The notes under the pieces are model-generated. The model saw nothing but the letters and a program-made list of their open reading frames with translations, was not told the DNA's origin and ran no database searches. 64,000 nucleotides of DNA from Euphorbia lathyris (taxonomy: Eukaryota; Streptophyta; Magnoliopsida; Malpighiales; Euphorbiaceae): NCBI RefSeq assembly GCF_963576675.1, contig NC_088911.1, positions 137,953,929-138,017,928 on the forward strand. The letters are read 5' to 3'. Of this stretch, positions 33,819 through 44,380 are shown piece after piece (the stretch's first letter is position 1; each line of letters opens with the position of its first letter). Both the position numbers and the translations under genes were made by a program.

Positions 33819-33934
33819 TAGAATTTCCCCTACCAAAATCTATGAAAGGGCATTTTCGTCCTTTCATGGGGCTAGGGGTGAGAAAATGGGGCTGGGTTTA
33901 ACAACACCCGTTTCAAAATCAACTACTTAGTGCC

Positions 33935-34085
33935 GTTTGATTTGGCTGTTAGTTGATAGTTGTTAGCTACTGTAGTTAGCTGTTAGTTGTTTATTATTGG
34001 CTGATTTATTATTGTTAGTTGATAGTTGTTAGCTACTGTAGTTAACTGTTAGTTGTTTGTTATTGGCTGATTTATTATTAGTGTT
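33935..34085. repeat. Two-copy tandem repeat, period about 67 bp
   Basis: TTAGTTGATAGTTGTTAGCT followed by ACTGTAGTTA and a TTATTGGCTGATTTATTA ending occurs twice in succession directly after the MULE. It probably belongs to another short element. Confidence 0.75.
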
Positions 34086-35177
34086 CGGTAAAATTATCAT
34101 CTTAGTATGTAGAGAAAAAAGGTAAATTCCAAATATAACTCGTGTGGTTTCGCCGATTTGCAGACTGGTACCTATGATTTTTTTTTTTTGTTACAAAAAG
34201 AGTATTGAGGTCCTTGTCATTAGCAGAACTGAATATTTTTAGGTTGACACTCTCAGTTTTGACTGTTGATGAACTTTTTTAATTTTGAAAGAAAGTGCAT
34301 GTTTTAGGTATTTTTTATTAGGAGAAAGAAAGTGCATGTTTAGAAAGAGCGAGCTCCGAAAATTATGATATTTGAAAAATTGAAAACGTAGTTCCATGGT
34401 AAATGTAGTACTAAACAAATTTAATTGTTGAAATTTTCTAATTTGAAGTTATCAACAGTCAAAATTGACAATGTCAATCTAAAAGTTCTTAGTTTTGTAA
34501 CATAGAGGATCTTAGTCTTTTAGCAACAAAAATCTCACAAGCACATCGGTGAAACAATAGGATTATATTTGGAATTTGCGCAATAAAAAATACAATCCAA
34601 ATTAATAAAAAATAATCTAAATAACTATATAAAATTTTTATTGAATGGGGGCAAAACCTCTTTTTTTGGCAACAATGTTATAGAAAATTAGAAGGATAAT
34701 TTTATCAACGTCAAATATATATAAACAACTTTTTGTGGAAAGCTTCAAAACGTTGTTATTGTATAAACCTAACCAAACATGGGTTTGGAATGGAACGATG
34801 CTTCAAAAGTTGAAACAAACACCCTCTTCTTCTTGATCTTCTCGTCTAGAATTTTGTTAGTTAAAAAGTTAAATTTTATACAAAAACAACAAGTTCACTC
34901 GTATATCATTTTAATGTTTTATAATGTTAGCTAAATTTGCCATTTTGTAAAGATTAACGTTGACTAACAAGACGAAAGGAATTCAGTAGTTTGATTTTAA
35001 AAAATCAGGGATTTTATAATATATTTTTAGGTTAATTTCCAAAATAACTCGTTGTAGTTTTATGTTTTTTATACGTCCAACACACAATGTTATTTTTGTA
35101 GCAAAAAAGCTGTTCGAGACTTTAAGTGGTTATGAATTGTTTGGATCCGCATCCCAAACTGATATTTAAAGTTTTTT
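34086..35177. other. Intergenic with repeat fragments
   Basis: About 34,130-34,200 resembles one end of the 37,745-38,943 element (CGTGTGGTTT, CAGACTGGTACC). About 34,390-34,520 pairs with 300-455. No gene. Confidence 0.45.
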
Positions 35178-35575
35178 TAGGATGCTTAAAGCATCCTCAA
35201 GCGACTTTTAGTAAACTTTTTAAAAATAATATAAATAATTAGCTCTTAGTGGTTTAAGAGTGACTAAGATATATCATTTTCAACAATACTTCTTATATTC
35301 ACTTTTTATTTATTATTTTATTATTAAATCATTGTTTATTGTTATATTTACCAATAGTGTTAGGAAATAGATTCAATAATAAATTATAAATAAAAAAATG
35401 AAATTAGGAAGCACTAAGAGGTGGAGAGAGACTCTCTATTAATAGAGAGAATGAAGAGACTCTTAATGATTTAAGGAGCCACTAAGAGACTGTTGGAGCT
35501 GATTTTTTATTCTCCCTCAAATTATAACTTAAGAGCCAATTTAAGAAGCTGTTGGAGATGCTCTTAGCAATTGTA
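35178..35575. mobile_element. MITE-like element with GAGCATC ends (tentative)
   Basis: The right end, read on the minus strand, begins GCTAAGAGCATCTCCAACAG, a terminus seen in abundant plant MITEs. The left end carries a weaker match (GCTTAAAGCATCCTCAAGCG). TTAAGAG and CACTAAGAG words recur inside. No ORF. Confidence 0.45.
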
Positions 35576-36262
35576 ATTTTTTCTGCTTTTGAGTTTCTTT
35601 GAGTTTTCTTTTGATGTTTGCGGTTGTTATTTCTGCAGATTTCGGAAGCGTTGGTTACCTACTTTTCACCTCATGTTTATTTTTTCACTTTAGAAGTCAG
35701 AGTTTTAGGTATTTGGTTAGACATCTCCTGTTTGCCTTTTACCGCCGAAAAGTAGCTTTTTATAAAAGGAGAGAATCTCTGCTTTTTGAAAAAGCAACAT
35801 TTTACAAAGGAAAACAGTAAATAGAAACAACAACCAGCAAATAGAACAAGTAGCCAAATGGACCATTCATCTGATTTTGGTTATCAGACACAATTTTGGG
35901 ATGTTTTTGTCGGTAATAACCTTGTAGTTTTTGAATCAGTGATCTATTGACAGATATTGAAAAGAAGTTAATATACACACAACAGTCATCAATAAGCAAT
36001 TACATTCATACATAATATATGATTTCAAATCATGTAATCAATTGTAGTTTCTGAATGGAGCAACTAATTTATAAAGAACACAAACAAAGCCTGAAATCTA
36101 ACCAGAAACAGAAAATGAATTGAGCAATCAAACTAACTTTTCCCAGAATTAGAAATTTATAAAACAATTATCACCTAACTCTCCAAATCGTTGTTGACTG
36201 ATGCTAGAAAAATCAGCAGTCAAATCACCGATTTATTAACAGAAATTGAGAAGAAGTTAAGA
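35576..36262. other. Intergenic, no gene seen
   Basis: Two ORFs of 65-73 codons on opposite strands are low complexity (Phe/Tyr/Lys rich). Neither has homology I recognise. Confidence 0.4.
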
Positions 36263-36829
36263 GGCCTAATACATCAATCGCTCTCTGAACTTGTCCAAAA
36301 TAGTAGATTGGCTTCCTAAACTTTGCAAGTGTTTCACCAGCTCTTTAAACTTGCTTATTTCGTATTACCAGCTCTCTAAACTTGTCCATAAAAGTATATT
36401 AGCTCCCTTAACTTTGCAAGTATCTCACCAACTAACTCCCTAAACTCTTATTCTGTAACAACTAAATACAAAAACTTATTAAACCTAAATTCTAAAAATA
36501 CGTCTTCATTTATTCGAGATGTAATTTTTCGCTTCTTCTACCTTTCAACCTATTATAAGAGTTAGTGTTGAAGGTTTGAGAGATTGAGTGAATGATGATC
36601 TAGAGTTAGTATTATGGTTTTTTTTATTTAGTTGTTACAAAATAAGCAAAATTTGGTGAGTTGGTGAGACACTTGCAAAGTTCATGAAGCTAATATACTT
36701 TTATGGACAAATTTAGGGAGTTGGTCATACGAAATAAGCAAGTTTAGGGAGCTGGTGAGACACTTGCAAAGTTCAAAGAGTCAATCTACTATTTTGAATA
36801 ATTTCAGGGAACTATTGATGTATTAGGCC
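36263..36829. mobile_element. MITE, CTGAACTTG family
   Basis: Ends GGCCTAATACATCAAT (36,263) and ATTGATGTATTAGGCC (to 36,829) are perfect complements over 16 bp. Pairing extends inward (CAAAATAGTAGATTGGC against TCAATCTACTATTTTG). About 567 bp, no ORF. Same family as 25,022-25,953. Confidence 0.8.
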
Positions 36830-37353
36830 AATCCAACTCATCATACCCATTTAATAAATGGATTGACACAATCCAACTCATTTAATAATTTGACTAGACA
36901 ATCCATTTACTAAATGAATTTACTAAATGAGTTGACATGACATAACTAATTTATTAAAGGAGATATATGGGTAACTCATTTAATCCAATTAGTAAATCTA
37001 ATTAAAACCTAATTTAAAAACAATTAAAATTAAAATTCAATATATTTATATATTTATGTTAAAATTCAACGTATTAGATTAAAAGTCACACTAAATAAAG
37101 GCTAACAATCTATTTACCAAAAAAACTCTAATAATATCTTTTTTTTTTATCCTTTTACATGTATTTTTCTCATATAATTAAATTTCAATTTAACCTATTC
37201 AAATTCGAATTTAGCTAAGCACAAAAAGAACTAGCATCTTCGTTATTAACTTTATTAGAATCTAAATGAAATTCCATAATCTCCTTAATTATCAAGTTCT
37301 TCTATCTCATTAATATAGAAGTGTTCACATGGACCTTAATAAAAAAATTTATA

Positions 37354-37419
<66 letters not shown>

Positions 37420-37744
37420 TTGGGCGAGCTAGGTTAGACTTTTTAATCAGTTCTCTTGCCTTGACGCATGTCAACCCAAAACCTAATGTAAATATAATGT
37501 TGACTGATCTGGACTTGACATAACAATTTAGTGTAAAAACGGTTAGGTCCATTCTAAAGTCGGCCTGATCCAGGCCAACTCATGAACGATTCTGCCAAAT
37601 ACCATCTTTTTTAGTTGGTAACCCCTAAACTCAGCGAGTTTGCTAAACTTAGTAAATAACAACATCATACAAGTCCTAATCATTGTATTATAGCATAAAA
37701 GGCAATAACGGAGCCAAAACCAAATAATAAGAGGGTCACATAAA
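36830..37744. other. Intergenic with TA microsatellite
   Basis: About 36,830-36,960 repeats AATCCA/AACTCATTT words related to 40,960-41,110 (ATTTGTTAAATAGG, ATGACTCAACTCATAAATGG). A TA run lies at 37,361-37,416. No gene. Confidence 0.45.
37361..37416. repeat. AT microsatellite
   Basis: 28 AT dinucleotides without interruption. Confidence 0.95.
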
Positions 37745-38943
37745 AAAGAGAAAATTACAAAAATAAATCGCGTGGTTTAAAAATTTACAAACTGGTACAT
37801 TGGGGTTCATTCTATTAACAAACACATGCCAAATTGACTAAATATGTTAAAAGTCAAAGGGAAAATAGTTAATTTTATCCTTATATTTATTTATTTTATA
37901 AATTAACTCCCTTAGTATCTAATTATTACAAACAAACTCCAAAATAAAAATCAATTACACCATCTTCTTCATCTCTCTTTAATTTCTTATTTTTTTTCTT
38001 TCTCTCTCTTCTACTTAGATTATACCTAGATTATACCCTTCTCTTTTGTCGGAGTTCCGATGAATGAGTGCATTTTCTTCTGTCGGAGTTCCGTTGAATG
38101 ATTGCATTTTTTGGCAAATTCACCGTCGGTGAAGATGTTCAGGTCAGCGAGATGGAGGAGCAAGAAGAACAAGATCAAGTCTGTGTTCAAGTTGCAGTTC
38201 TATGCAACTAGGTACTCTCTTGCAGCCTCACTTTTTTAAATACAGGTTGCCATTTAGCACTATCTTAGCTAGGTCCTGTTTGGATGCTAAGAAAAAAGCG
38301 GGAAAATTTGAGAATTCAAGGATTTTAAGTTCTTAATTGTCAATTTAATTGCTTAATGGCACAACCAGAACTTTCATTAACTTAGAGCATTACATGGATA
38401 TTCGATTTCATTCGTCATAGTTCTTCCATAATTTCATTTTTCTTTTTCTTTTCTAAGAATTTTCGTTTTTGAAGAGAAACCATTGTTGTTAATTCCAGTG
38501 AGTAATAAGATTTGTTTTGGTGATTTTGAGTACAGATATCACAACTAAACGTGGATGCATTGATGATATATGTGGTCCTGGAGATATGGGGAAGCCAACG
38601 GCAAGGTTAGAGAAGGGTATAATCTAGGTAGAAGAGAGATAAAAAAAAGACAAAAAAATAAAAATCAAAGAGAAATTGAGAAGATTGTGTAATTGATTTT
38701 TATTTTTTATTTTAGGGTTTGTTTGTGATAATTAGATAGTAAAGGGGGTTAATTTATAAAATAAAAAAATAAATATAAGGATAAAATTAACTCTTTTCCC
38801 TTTGACGTTTAACACCGTTAGTCAATTTGGTCTGTGTTTGCTAACGGAATGAACTTCAAGGTATCAATTTGTAAATTTTCAAACCACAAGGGTGCCGATC
38901 GAAAACAAATATAATCACGATGTTTATTTTTGTACTTTTCCCT
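37745..38943. mobile_element. 1.2-kb element with about 300-bp terminal inverted repeats
   Basis: The left arm 37,745 to about 38,045 matches the reverse complement of about 38,612-38,943 almost throughout. Examples: TAATTTTATCCTTATATTTA against TAAATATAAGGATAAAATTA, GTCAAAGGGAAAA against TTTTCCCTTTGAC, and CTAGATTATACCCTTCTC against GAGAAGGGTATAATCTAG. The roughly 560-bp centre includes a weak coding-like patch near 38,140 (ATGGAGGAGCAAGAAGAACA) but no transposase. Long-TIR non-autonomous element, related by its ends to 13,120-13,446. Confidence 0.8.
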
Positions 38944-39526
38944 AAAAAATTAGTAAATAACCTAGGGTTAGACATGGATCATAGATTAAACTGAATATCC
39001 GAGGACTACTTTTCACTCTTTTTGACTAAATTTGACCAATTTGGTCAAAACAAGTCAACTATATGGTTCAATTTTGAATCATTTTGTTTGAATATTCAAT
39101 TCAATTTAGTATGTTTAAGATCATCGTTCAACCTTAAAAAAACAATTGTTTTTTTTTTCAAATTAAGAATCAGCGACGGAAAAATCCAACAGCAATTCCA
39201 TTATGATGTCAAATTTGTCAAATTCTGTAAACTACCTTTGGAATTTTATATTTAGCACAAAACTTCCCATTGATAAATATAATTTTTTTTATGATCCCAT
39301 GGACTAGGCTCACAAACTGTAGTTTCGATCCTGATAACGTGTACTGAATATTAAATTACGGATCCACTAAAAATTAGTTTTTAATAAAATGGATTTCTAA
39401 TATACTTATTAGAATCTAGATAAAATTCCACAATCTCTTTATCAAGTTCTTCTATCCCCATTTATTTTTTTATTACTATAATCTAACAATTAATCCGTCA
39501 TTGATATCTTTTCTAAGATATACTAG
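38944..39526. other. Intergenic, no gene seen
   Basis: The 77-codon ORF at 39,022-39,255 has no recognisable domain. AT-rich throughout. Confidence 0.4.
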
Positions 39527-39615
39527 TAAGTATTGTTTCATGTGTTGGAGATAACTATTGTTAATTATGTCTTTAGCTATCATGAAATACTAACGGATAA
39601 CTAATAGACTTGTTT
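39527..39615. repeat. Inverted repeat, left arm, flanking the SAUR pseudogene
   Basis: Pairs with 40,468-40,545 over about 80-90 bp (GTTGGAGATA, TTGTTAATTA and GAAATACTAACGGATAA on this side). Together the arms enclose the SAUR pseudogene and about 850 bp in all. Confidence 0.7.
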
Positions 39616-40090
39616 CTTTTTAATTTTTTTAGAGAAATAAAATTAATTGTTATTTCAATTAAAAAAACAAATGCTTTTTTTTTATAATAGATTAAGCATT
39701 TGATTAAATACAAATCTCTGTGGCAATTAGCCGATTAAGAGTCATAATTTACAAGAGAATTCATACTTCTTCACTCGCTTGTTTTCTTTATCTTTAACTC
39801 AGTGATGACTCGGTTACCAAAAAAAGAAAACCCAACTCACAATCGCTAATTTCCCTATAAAAAGCAAGAAAATAAAAATGATTAAAAAAACATCTAAATC
39901 TTAAAATTAAATTAATTAAACAAAATATAGTTAGTCCGTTCCAACTCGGGAAAACTGAGCCAGAGCGAGTGGAAAAGTTAACCATGAAGCAACAACCTTG
40001 ATTCTCCCAAAACTCGAGATTACTCCTCAAACTGACATGGCAGCAGCTCTGAATATCATGGAGATAGGAAAGCCGGGAAGACTCTGATCG

Positions 40091-40387
40091 TTAAATGGCT
40101 CGGATAATCTCTTTGAAAACAGATTTGTCACAAGGAATGGTTAAAGGACCGATATTGTTGAATCCGTACTCCTCATCGACTTTAAGGAGAAGGCTATTGA
40201 AAATAGGGTCATTGAGGTAAGTGGCGCGTACAATGAATCTTCGGCAGTTAAATCCAACTCATATGGCAATATGTCCGGCAGGGATATCTGATGGAGCGCG
40301 AGAGGCCGTGGCTCTTGCCTTCCGGCGCCACCGCTTGCGCATTTGTTGGATTGTAACAATGTGGCGGATTTTGTTGGATTTTGACAT
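40091..40387 (-). pseudogene. SAUR family gene, one stop codon
   Basis: SAURs are small plant-specific auxin-responsive proteins that promote cell expansion, many by inhibiting PP2C.D phosphatases. The minus strand from ATG at 40,387 to TAA at 40,091 gives 98 codons, a normal SAUR length. A basic N-terminal part (KIRHIV, RKRWRRKA) precedes the SAUR core: DIPAGHIAI, then NCRRFIVRATYLNDPIF, LLLKVDEEYGFNNIGPLTIP and CDKSVFKEIIRAI. A single in-frame TGA at 40,259-40,261 falls directly after GHIAI, in the conserved first strand. The intronless structure is usual for SAURs, so this need not be a retrocopy. It lies between inverted repeats (39,527-39,615 and 40,468-40,545). Identity is confident; loss of function is likely. 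Confidence 0.88.
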
Positions 40388-40467
40388 TTCTGTGGGAAAT
40401 TTTGAGTGGGAGTATCAGAGTGTACGTGGTGAGAAATATTGTTTGGAATTATTAAATAACTCTAAAC

Positions 40468-40545
40468 AAGCCTAATAATTATCCGTTAGTATTTCAAGAT
40501 AGTTAAAGAGATAATTAACAATAAGTATCTCCAACATCATGTTAC
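40468..40545. repeat. Inverted repeat, right arm, flanking the SAUR pseudogene
   Basis: Reverse complement of the arm at 39,527-39,615 (TTATCCGTTAGTATTTC, TAATTAACAATAAGTATC, TCCAAC). Estimated identity about 85 percent by eye. No target duplication identified. Confidence 0.7.
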
Positions 40546-41319
40546 TTGTAATTTACGAACAACAAAAAATTTGAGCAACTTATAATCAATCATAAACAAT
40601 AAAAATCAACACTTTAAGATAGAGAAACCATAACAACTAGGACCACCAGTTAGCAAAGCAAAACTTGACAAAGATAGTAACAATAGAACTTGACAAAGAA
40701 AATAAGATGGGAGAAGAAGATATAGGAAAAGATGTAACTATTGGAGTGAAGAAATTAGAATTGGAAGAGAAATGAGAGGAAAAGGTGGTGTCGTCGATGG
40801 AGAAAGAAGTGGACATCAACGACGAAGGGTAGAGATGTCGGACGTGGTGTGTGGTGGTGTCACCGATCGATGCCTGGGTGAGAAAATTGAAAGTATCAAA
40901 GTTGTGATGAGAGGTGGAGGCTAGGGTTCAATTGCAAACAATGAAAGCGAATGTTTGGAAAATAATGGGTTAAGCAGGTTACCCCTTTTAACTAGCAACC
41001 TAACCCATTTGTTAAATAGGTTAGATGTGTCGACCTATTTATGACTCAACTCATAAATGGTTCAACCCTGATTCGTTTAAGTGTGAGTTATACGAGTCGT
41101 TAAATGGGTTGTGACCTATTTTCAAACTTTCATGACATTTGTTTTTCTTATCCAAATGCATCTAATAAATACATCTATTCGTTTCACTTTTTCATATGTT
41201 GATTTTGTTAATAATAGTCTCAACTTGGATGTTTTCAATTATGTTAGTATTCACAATCATTAGTCATATTGATATTGATGTATATGAATGCTATAAGTCC
41301 TTGAGTAAACCTGCAGTAG
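40546..41319. other. Intergenic, no gene seen
   Basis: About 40,600-40,940 has Gly/Glu-rich coding-like composition but no continuous frame. About 40,960-41,110 is related to 36,830-36,960. Confidence 0.4.
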
Positions 41320-42690
41320 GACAAAAGCAGGGTCAAATGAGGGAACGAAGTCTGGCTAGCCCGCTTTGATGCTTAAGTGAGCTTTTAGGGATGATATAAG
41401 GATAATTACAATAATAGATCAAATTTAGAAAGGATAAGCTTAATGAATGTGTAACTTGGTGGGTGTCTTACTCTATTTATAGTGTGATTCGAATAGTTGG
41501 AGGCAGTTATAGATGTTGGAGCTTATTGGGATTCATATCGCCTACTGATAGGTGGATGTGTACCCGTTATACGAGATTCAGTATTCCTCAAGCCAACTAG
41601 GTATGTTTGGCAGGATTGGGTGTGATGTGCTACAACGGGTTGATCTTGACTAGACTAGTATTGATCTCCCAAATCACGATTATACGACCGAGTAGTTGGA
41701 GGTAACTAACTCTTTATGATGATGTCACGTGTATCCTGGTTCCCAAGTGACAGCTCGTGCTTTACTAATGACGCCATATGGATCAATTTGTATTCATCTG
41801 ATATTAAATGTCCCTAGGCCAAGTTTAGCGTTCTTTAGGACGAGAATTCTGTTGACGGCATCCCGAATAGCCTTGCTCGTTATTTTTCCTTACTGAGTTA
41901 AAAAGGCCCATACCCTTATTTGAAGGGGCTTGGCTTGATATTTGGGGATTAAAGATAGGGAGGACTGATAAGGAGAATGTGCGGCTTTTTGTCCATTGGT
42001 TTTCCTGTCTTTTTATCTGCTTTTAAGTGTGGAGTCAGGGTGCATTTCTCTATGATGAGCATTGTTCAAGCTAACGATAGTTTATCCCTACATGCCACGT
42101 GTTTTATTTCGCATTAGTAATGATGGTGACTATCTTTTCGGTTTCTTCCTTAACTCTATGAAAGGGTGAAAAAGTTGGTGAGTTCCATTTTACGTTTCTT
42201 CCATTCACTACTACTTTCCTTGGTTTTTCTTGGTCTCTTCTTTTTCTGGAAATTTGGTTGAAGTTGTAAGTAAGTTTTCTTTGATTTTTACTTTGGTTTT
42301 TCTTTTTTTGTTCTTTCTATTTTGACTATGACACCTATAAAGTAAAACCTTAAGAAACCTTCCGAGGCAGATAAGGCATCTAGAAAGGAGTTAATCCTCC
42401 AGCTTAGGAGCAACCTTCTTTGTTGATTGCGGAGAAGTTGCAGTCTTTTATTTCTAGTTGTCCTGACTTGCAACAAATGGATGTTTGTCTTCCCTCCGCC
42501 TCCTACATGATAAACACCGGTCGTGACGATTATTTGGATATTTATACCAAGAATGTGGAGTTGGGGATGCGATTTCCACTCGTTGAGAGTGTTGTGGATA
42601 TCTTGTGGGAGTTTTCATTATTTCGTTCCCAAATTTCTCCCAATTCTTGGCGAGAGTCGATAGGACACTTTAAGTAAGTTCATGAGGTAA
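41320..42690 (+). mobile_element. Gypsy-type retroelement fragment with gag-like domain
   Basis: The frame at about 42,420-42,677 encodes YLDIYTKNVELGMRFPL...LWEFSLFRSQISPNSW. This resembles the putative plant gypsy-type transposon domain (PF04195), where a lead-in to xRFPLxxFVxxxL is followed by SQLxPNSW. The upstream kilobase (TATTTATAG near 41,475, GT-rich tracts) could be LTR and leader. The domain stops after about 85 codons and nothing of pol follows, so the element is a fragment. The LTR reading is inference. Confidence 0.5.
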
Positions 42691-42751
42691 ATTAAACTTT
42701 TTCAAAGTACAAGGGACAACTAAATTTTTGGGATAAGTACAGAGGTAAATA

Positions 42752-43410
42752 TTAAGGTCCCATTTGGTACTTGTAATGGAATGCCCGTTACAATGGAGAC
42801 TCATTACCATGTTTAGTTAGTCATATCATTTTTGTCGTAATGGAATCACAAATACATACTTATTATTTCTTTGTAAATTTATGTAATAGGCATTATTAAC
42901 AAAAGAGGCATGAATCCCCATTACGATTAGCCATTGTATTTTTTTATTACTAATGACAAAATATGAAAATGAAAACATAAAAACCGAGAAGACAAAAATG
43001 TGAAAAACCCGAAAATGAGAAAAAAAGAGTGAAAATCGGAAAACGGAAAAAGCGAAAAAAACATGAAAACCACGAAAAATGAGAAATGAGAAAAACGGAA
43101 AAGAGCAAAAACGAAGAAAACAACAGAAAAACAGGAAAAAACAAAAAATGAAAAAAATGGGAAAACATAAAACACAAAAAAAAGGAAAACAGAAAAATGT
43201 GAAAAACGAAAAAAATTAGAAAAACGTGAAAAACATAAAATTGTATTTAACTAAATAAACATGTGTATTGTAATGATAATGTGTATTGTAATGATAATTG
43301 CACTTCATCAATTTTATTAAAATTTATCAATAAACATGGTAATGGAATCATTATTCCATTCCATTACATTACACATTTGATTACATTACAACATACCAAA
43401 TGGACCCTAA
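42752..43410. mobile_element. hAT-like MITE with purine-rich minisatellite core
   Basis: Ends GGTCCCATTTGGTAC (about 42,758) and ACCAAATGGACCCTA (to 43,410) are inverted. Subterminal TAATGGAAT words occur on both sides. The core (about 42,955-43,240) consists of degenerate GAAAAACG/AGAAAAC tandem units, nearly all purine on the plus strand. That also explains the Phe-rich 75-82 codon frames on the minus strand. A truncated relative is at 6,716-6,840. Confidence 0.7.
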
Positions 43411-44130
43411 ATCATTTTTATTTGTAAAAGATGACATGTGCTTTATACGGTTAGTGAAAAAATGAATGTAACTAACGTCATTTACCACGTCATCAAGACA
43501 TGTCATATCATCAAGCAATATATCATGTCATCGAAACTCAACATTTAATATTAACAACTAAAAGAGCATAGTTCAATTGGTACACCTCTCATTTAGAAGG
43601 TTATAAGTTTGAACTCATCCCATTATAAAAGAAAATATATAAAAAACATTTAATATTGGCACGTTAACAAAGTCAATAAATCAACATTCCATATCATCAA
43701 AATTAACATGATACGTTAGTAATCAAATTCATATGATTATTATATTTAAATCGATAACACAAATTCTTTTTGTTTACTTTAGCATACTTTTAAATATATA
43801 AAAGGGAAATTTTTATAAATTTTTCGAAAAAAGATAATCGAAAATTATAGTTAGTTATAAAAAATTTAATTAAATCATATTATAAAATTTAATTCTCAAT
43901 TTTATAATATTTAAAAATGTAAATTTATTTTCTACATATTATAAATAAAAGTATATTTTTAAACTCTAATTTATAAATCTTAAACTCTAAAAAATATATT
44001 TTAAACACTGAAAATTAATTCTAAAACCTAATTTATTAATCATAAAAATAATAATTTACTTTTTGTTTGACATAATTCAAATGTAAATAATTTTGAAATA
44101 CTGCATTTCTCTATAAATTTACCAAAATGG
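43411..44130. other. Intergenic with a tRNA-like SINE fragment
   Basis: At about 43,562-43,622, AGCATAGTTCAATTGGTACA (A-box-like) is followed about 30 bp on by ATAAGTTTGAACTCATCC (B-box-like). Spacing is right for a tRNA-derived SINE head, but no full tRNA fold or SINE tail is apparent. The rest is very AT-rich. Confidence 0.4.
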
Positions 44131-44134
44131 ATCA

Positions 44135-44225
44135 TAACACTGTGGGCTTGAAATTTACCGGCCCATATACTTTCAGGCCTGCAAGTTACAGTATATACGA
44201 GAATAAAACGACGTCGTAATACCTG
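44135..44225 (+). promoter_or_regulatory. Putative prefoldin-3 promoter elements
   Basis: Two site-II-type words (TGGGCT at 44,143-44,148; GGCCCA at 44,160-44,165, which reads TGGGCC on the other strand) lie about 220-240 bp upstream of the ATG. A perfect 10-bp palindrome ACGACGTCGT with a bZIP/CRE-type GACGTC core is at 44,208-44,217. Site II motifs bind TCP factors and are typical of plant housekeeping promoters. Transcription start is not defined by the sequence. Confidence 0.5.
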
Positions 44226-44380
44226 ATTGTAGTCGCCCTCTTCTCTTCCTAGTTCCTAGTTCTTGCTTCCTTTGTTGCAGCAAGTCTTCCCAGACTGTAA
44301 CCAGCAAGTAAAAGCTCCGAGCATCAAAAACCCTCTCACTCTCCGTGTTTCCGTTGTCTTCGTCTTTGATTCAGAAGAAA

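Larger units (their letters stand above)
30147..33909 (+). mobile_element. Mutator-like element (MULE) with transposase-OTU gene, complete
   Basis: A 3,763-bp element flanked by a perfect 9-bp target duplication GTTTCAAAA (30,138-30,146 and 33,910-33,918), diagnostic for Mutator-like elements. The ends are diverged inverted repeats of about 70 bp sharing AAACCCAGCCCCATTTTC. Inside is one four-exon gene (30,299-33,499, plus strand) for a transposase joined to an OTU-like domain. Two palindromic arrays (30,424-30,648 in intron 1; 33,645-33,818 between the gene and the right end) complete it. Intact target duplication and long frames point to a fairly young insertion. The only coding lesion I find is one stop codon. 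Confidence 0.9.

Noticed and set aside
33642..33867. Minus-strand ORFs of 61-64 codons
   Set aside because: Translation of the right palindromic array, not a gene.
42927..43177. Two Phe-rich 75-82 codon ORFs, possibly membrane proteins
   Set aside because: They translate the complement of a purine minisatellite inside a MITE.
43562..43622. tRNA gene by A- and B-box-like words
   Set aside because: B box is degenerate (GTTTGAACTC) and no acceptor stem can be drawn; kept only as a SINE-like fragment.
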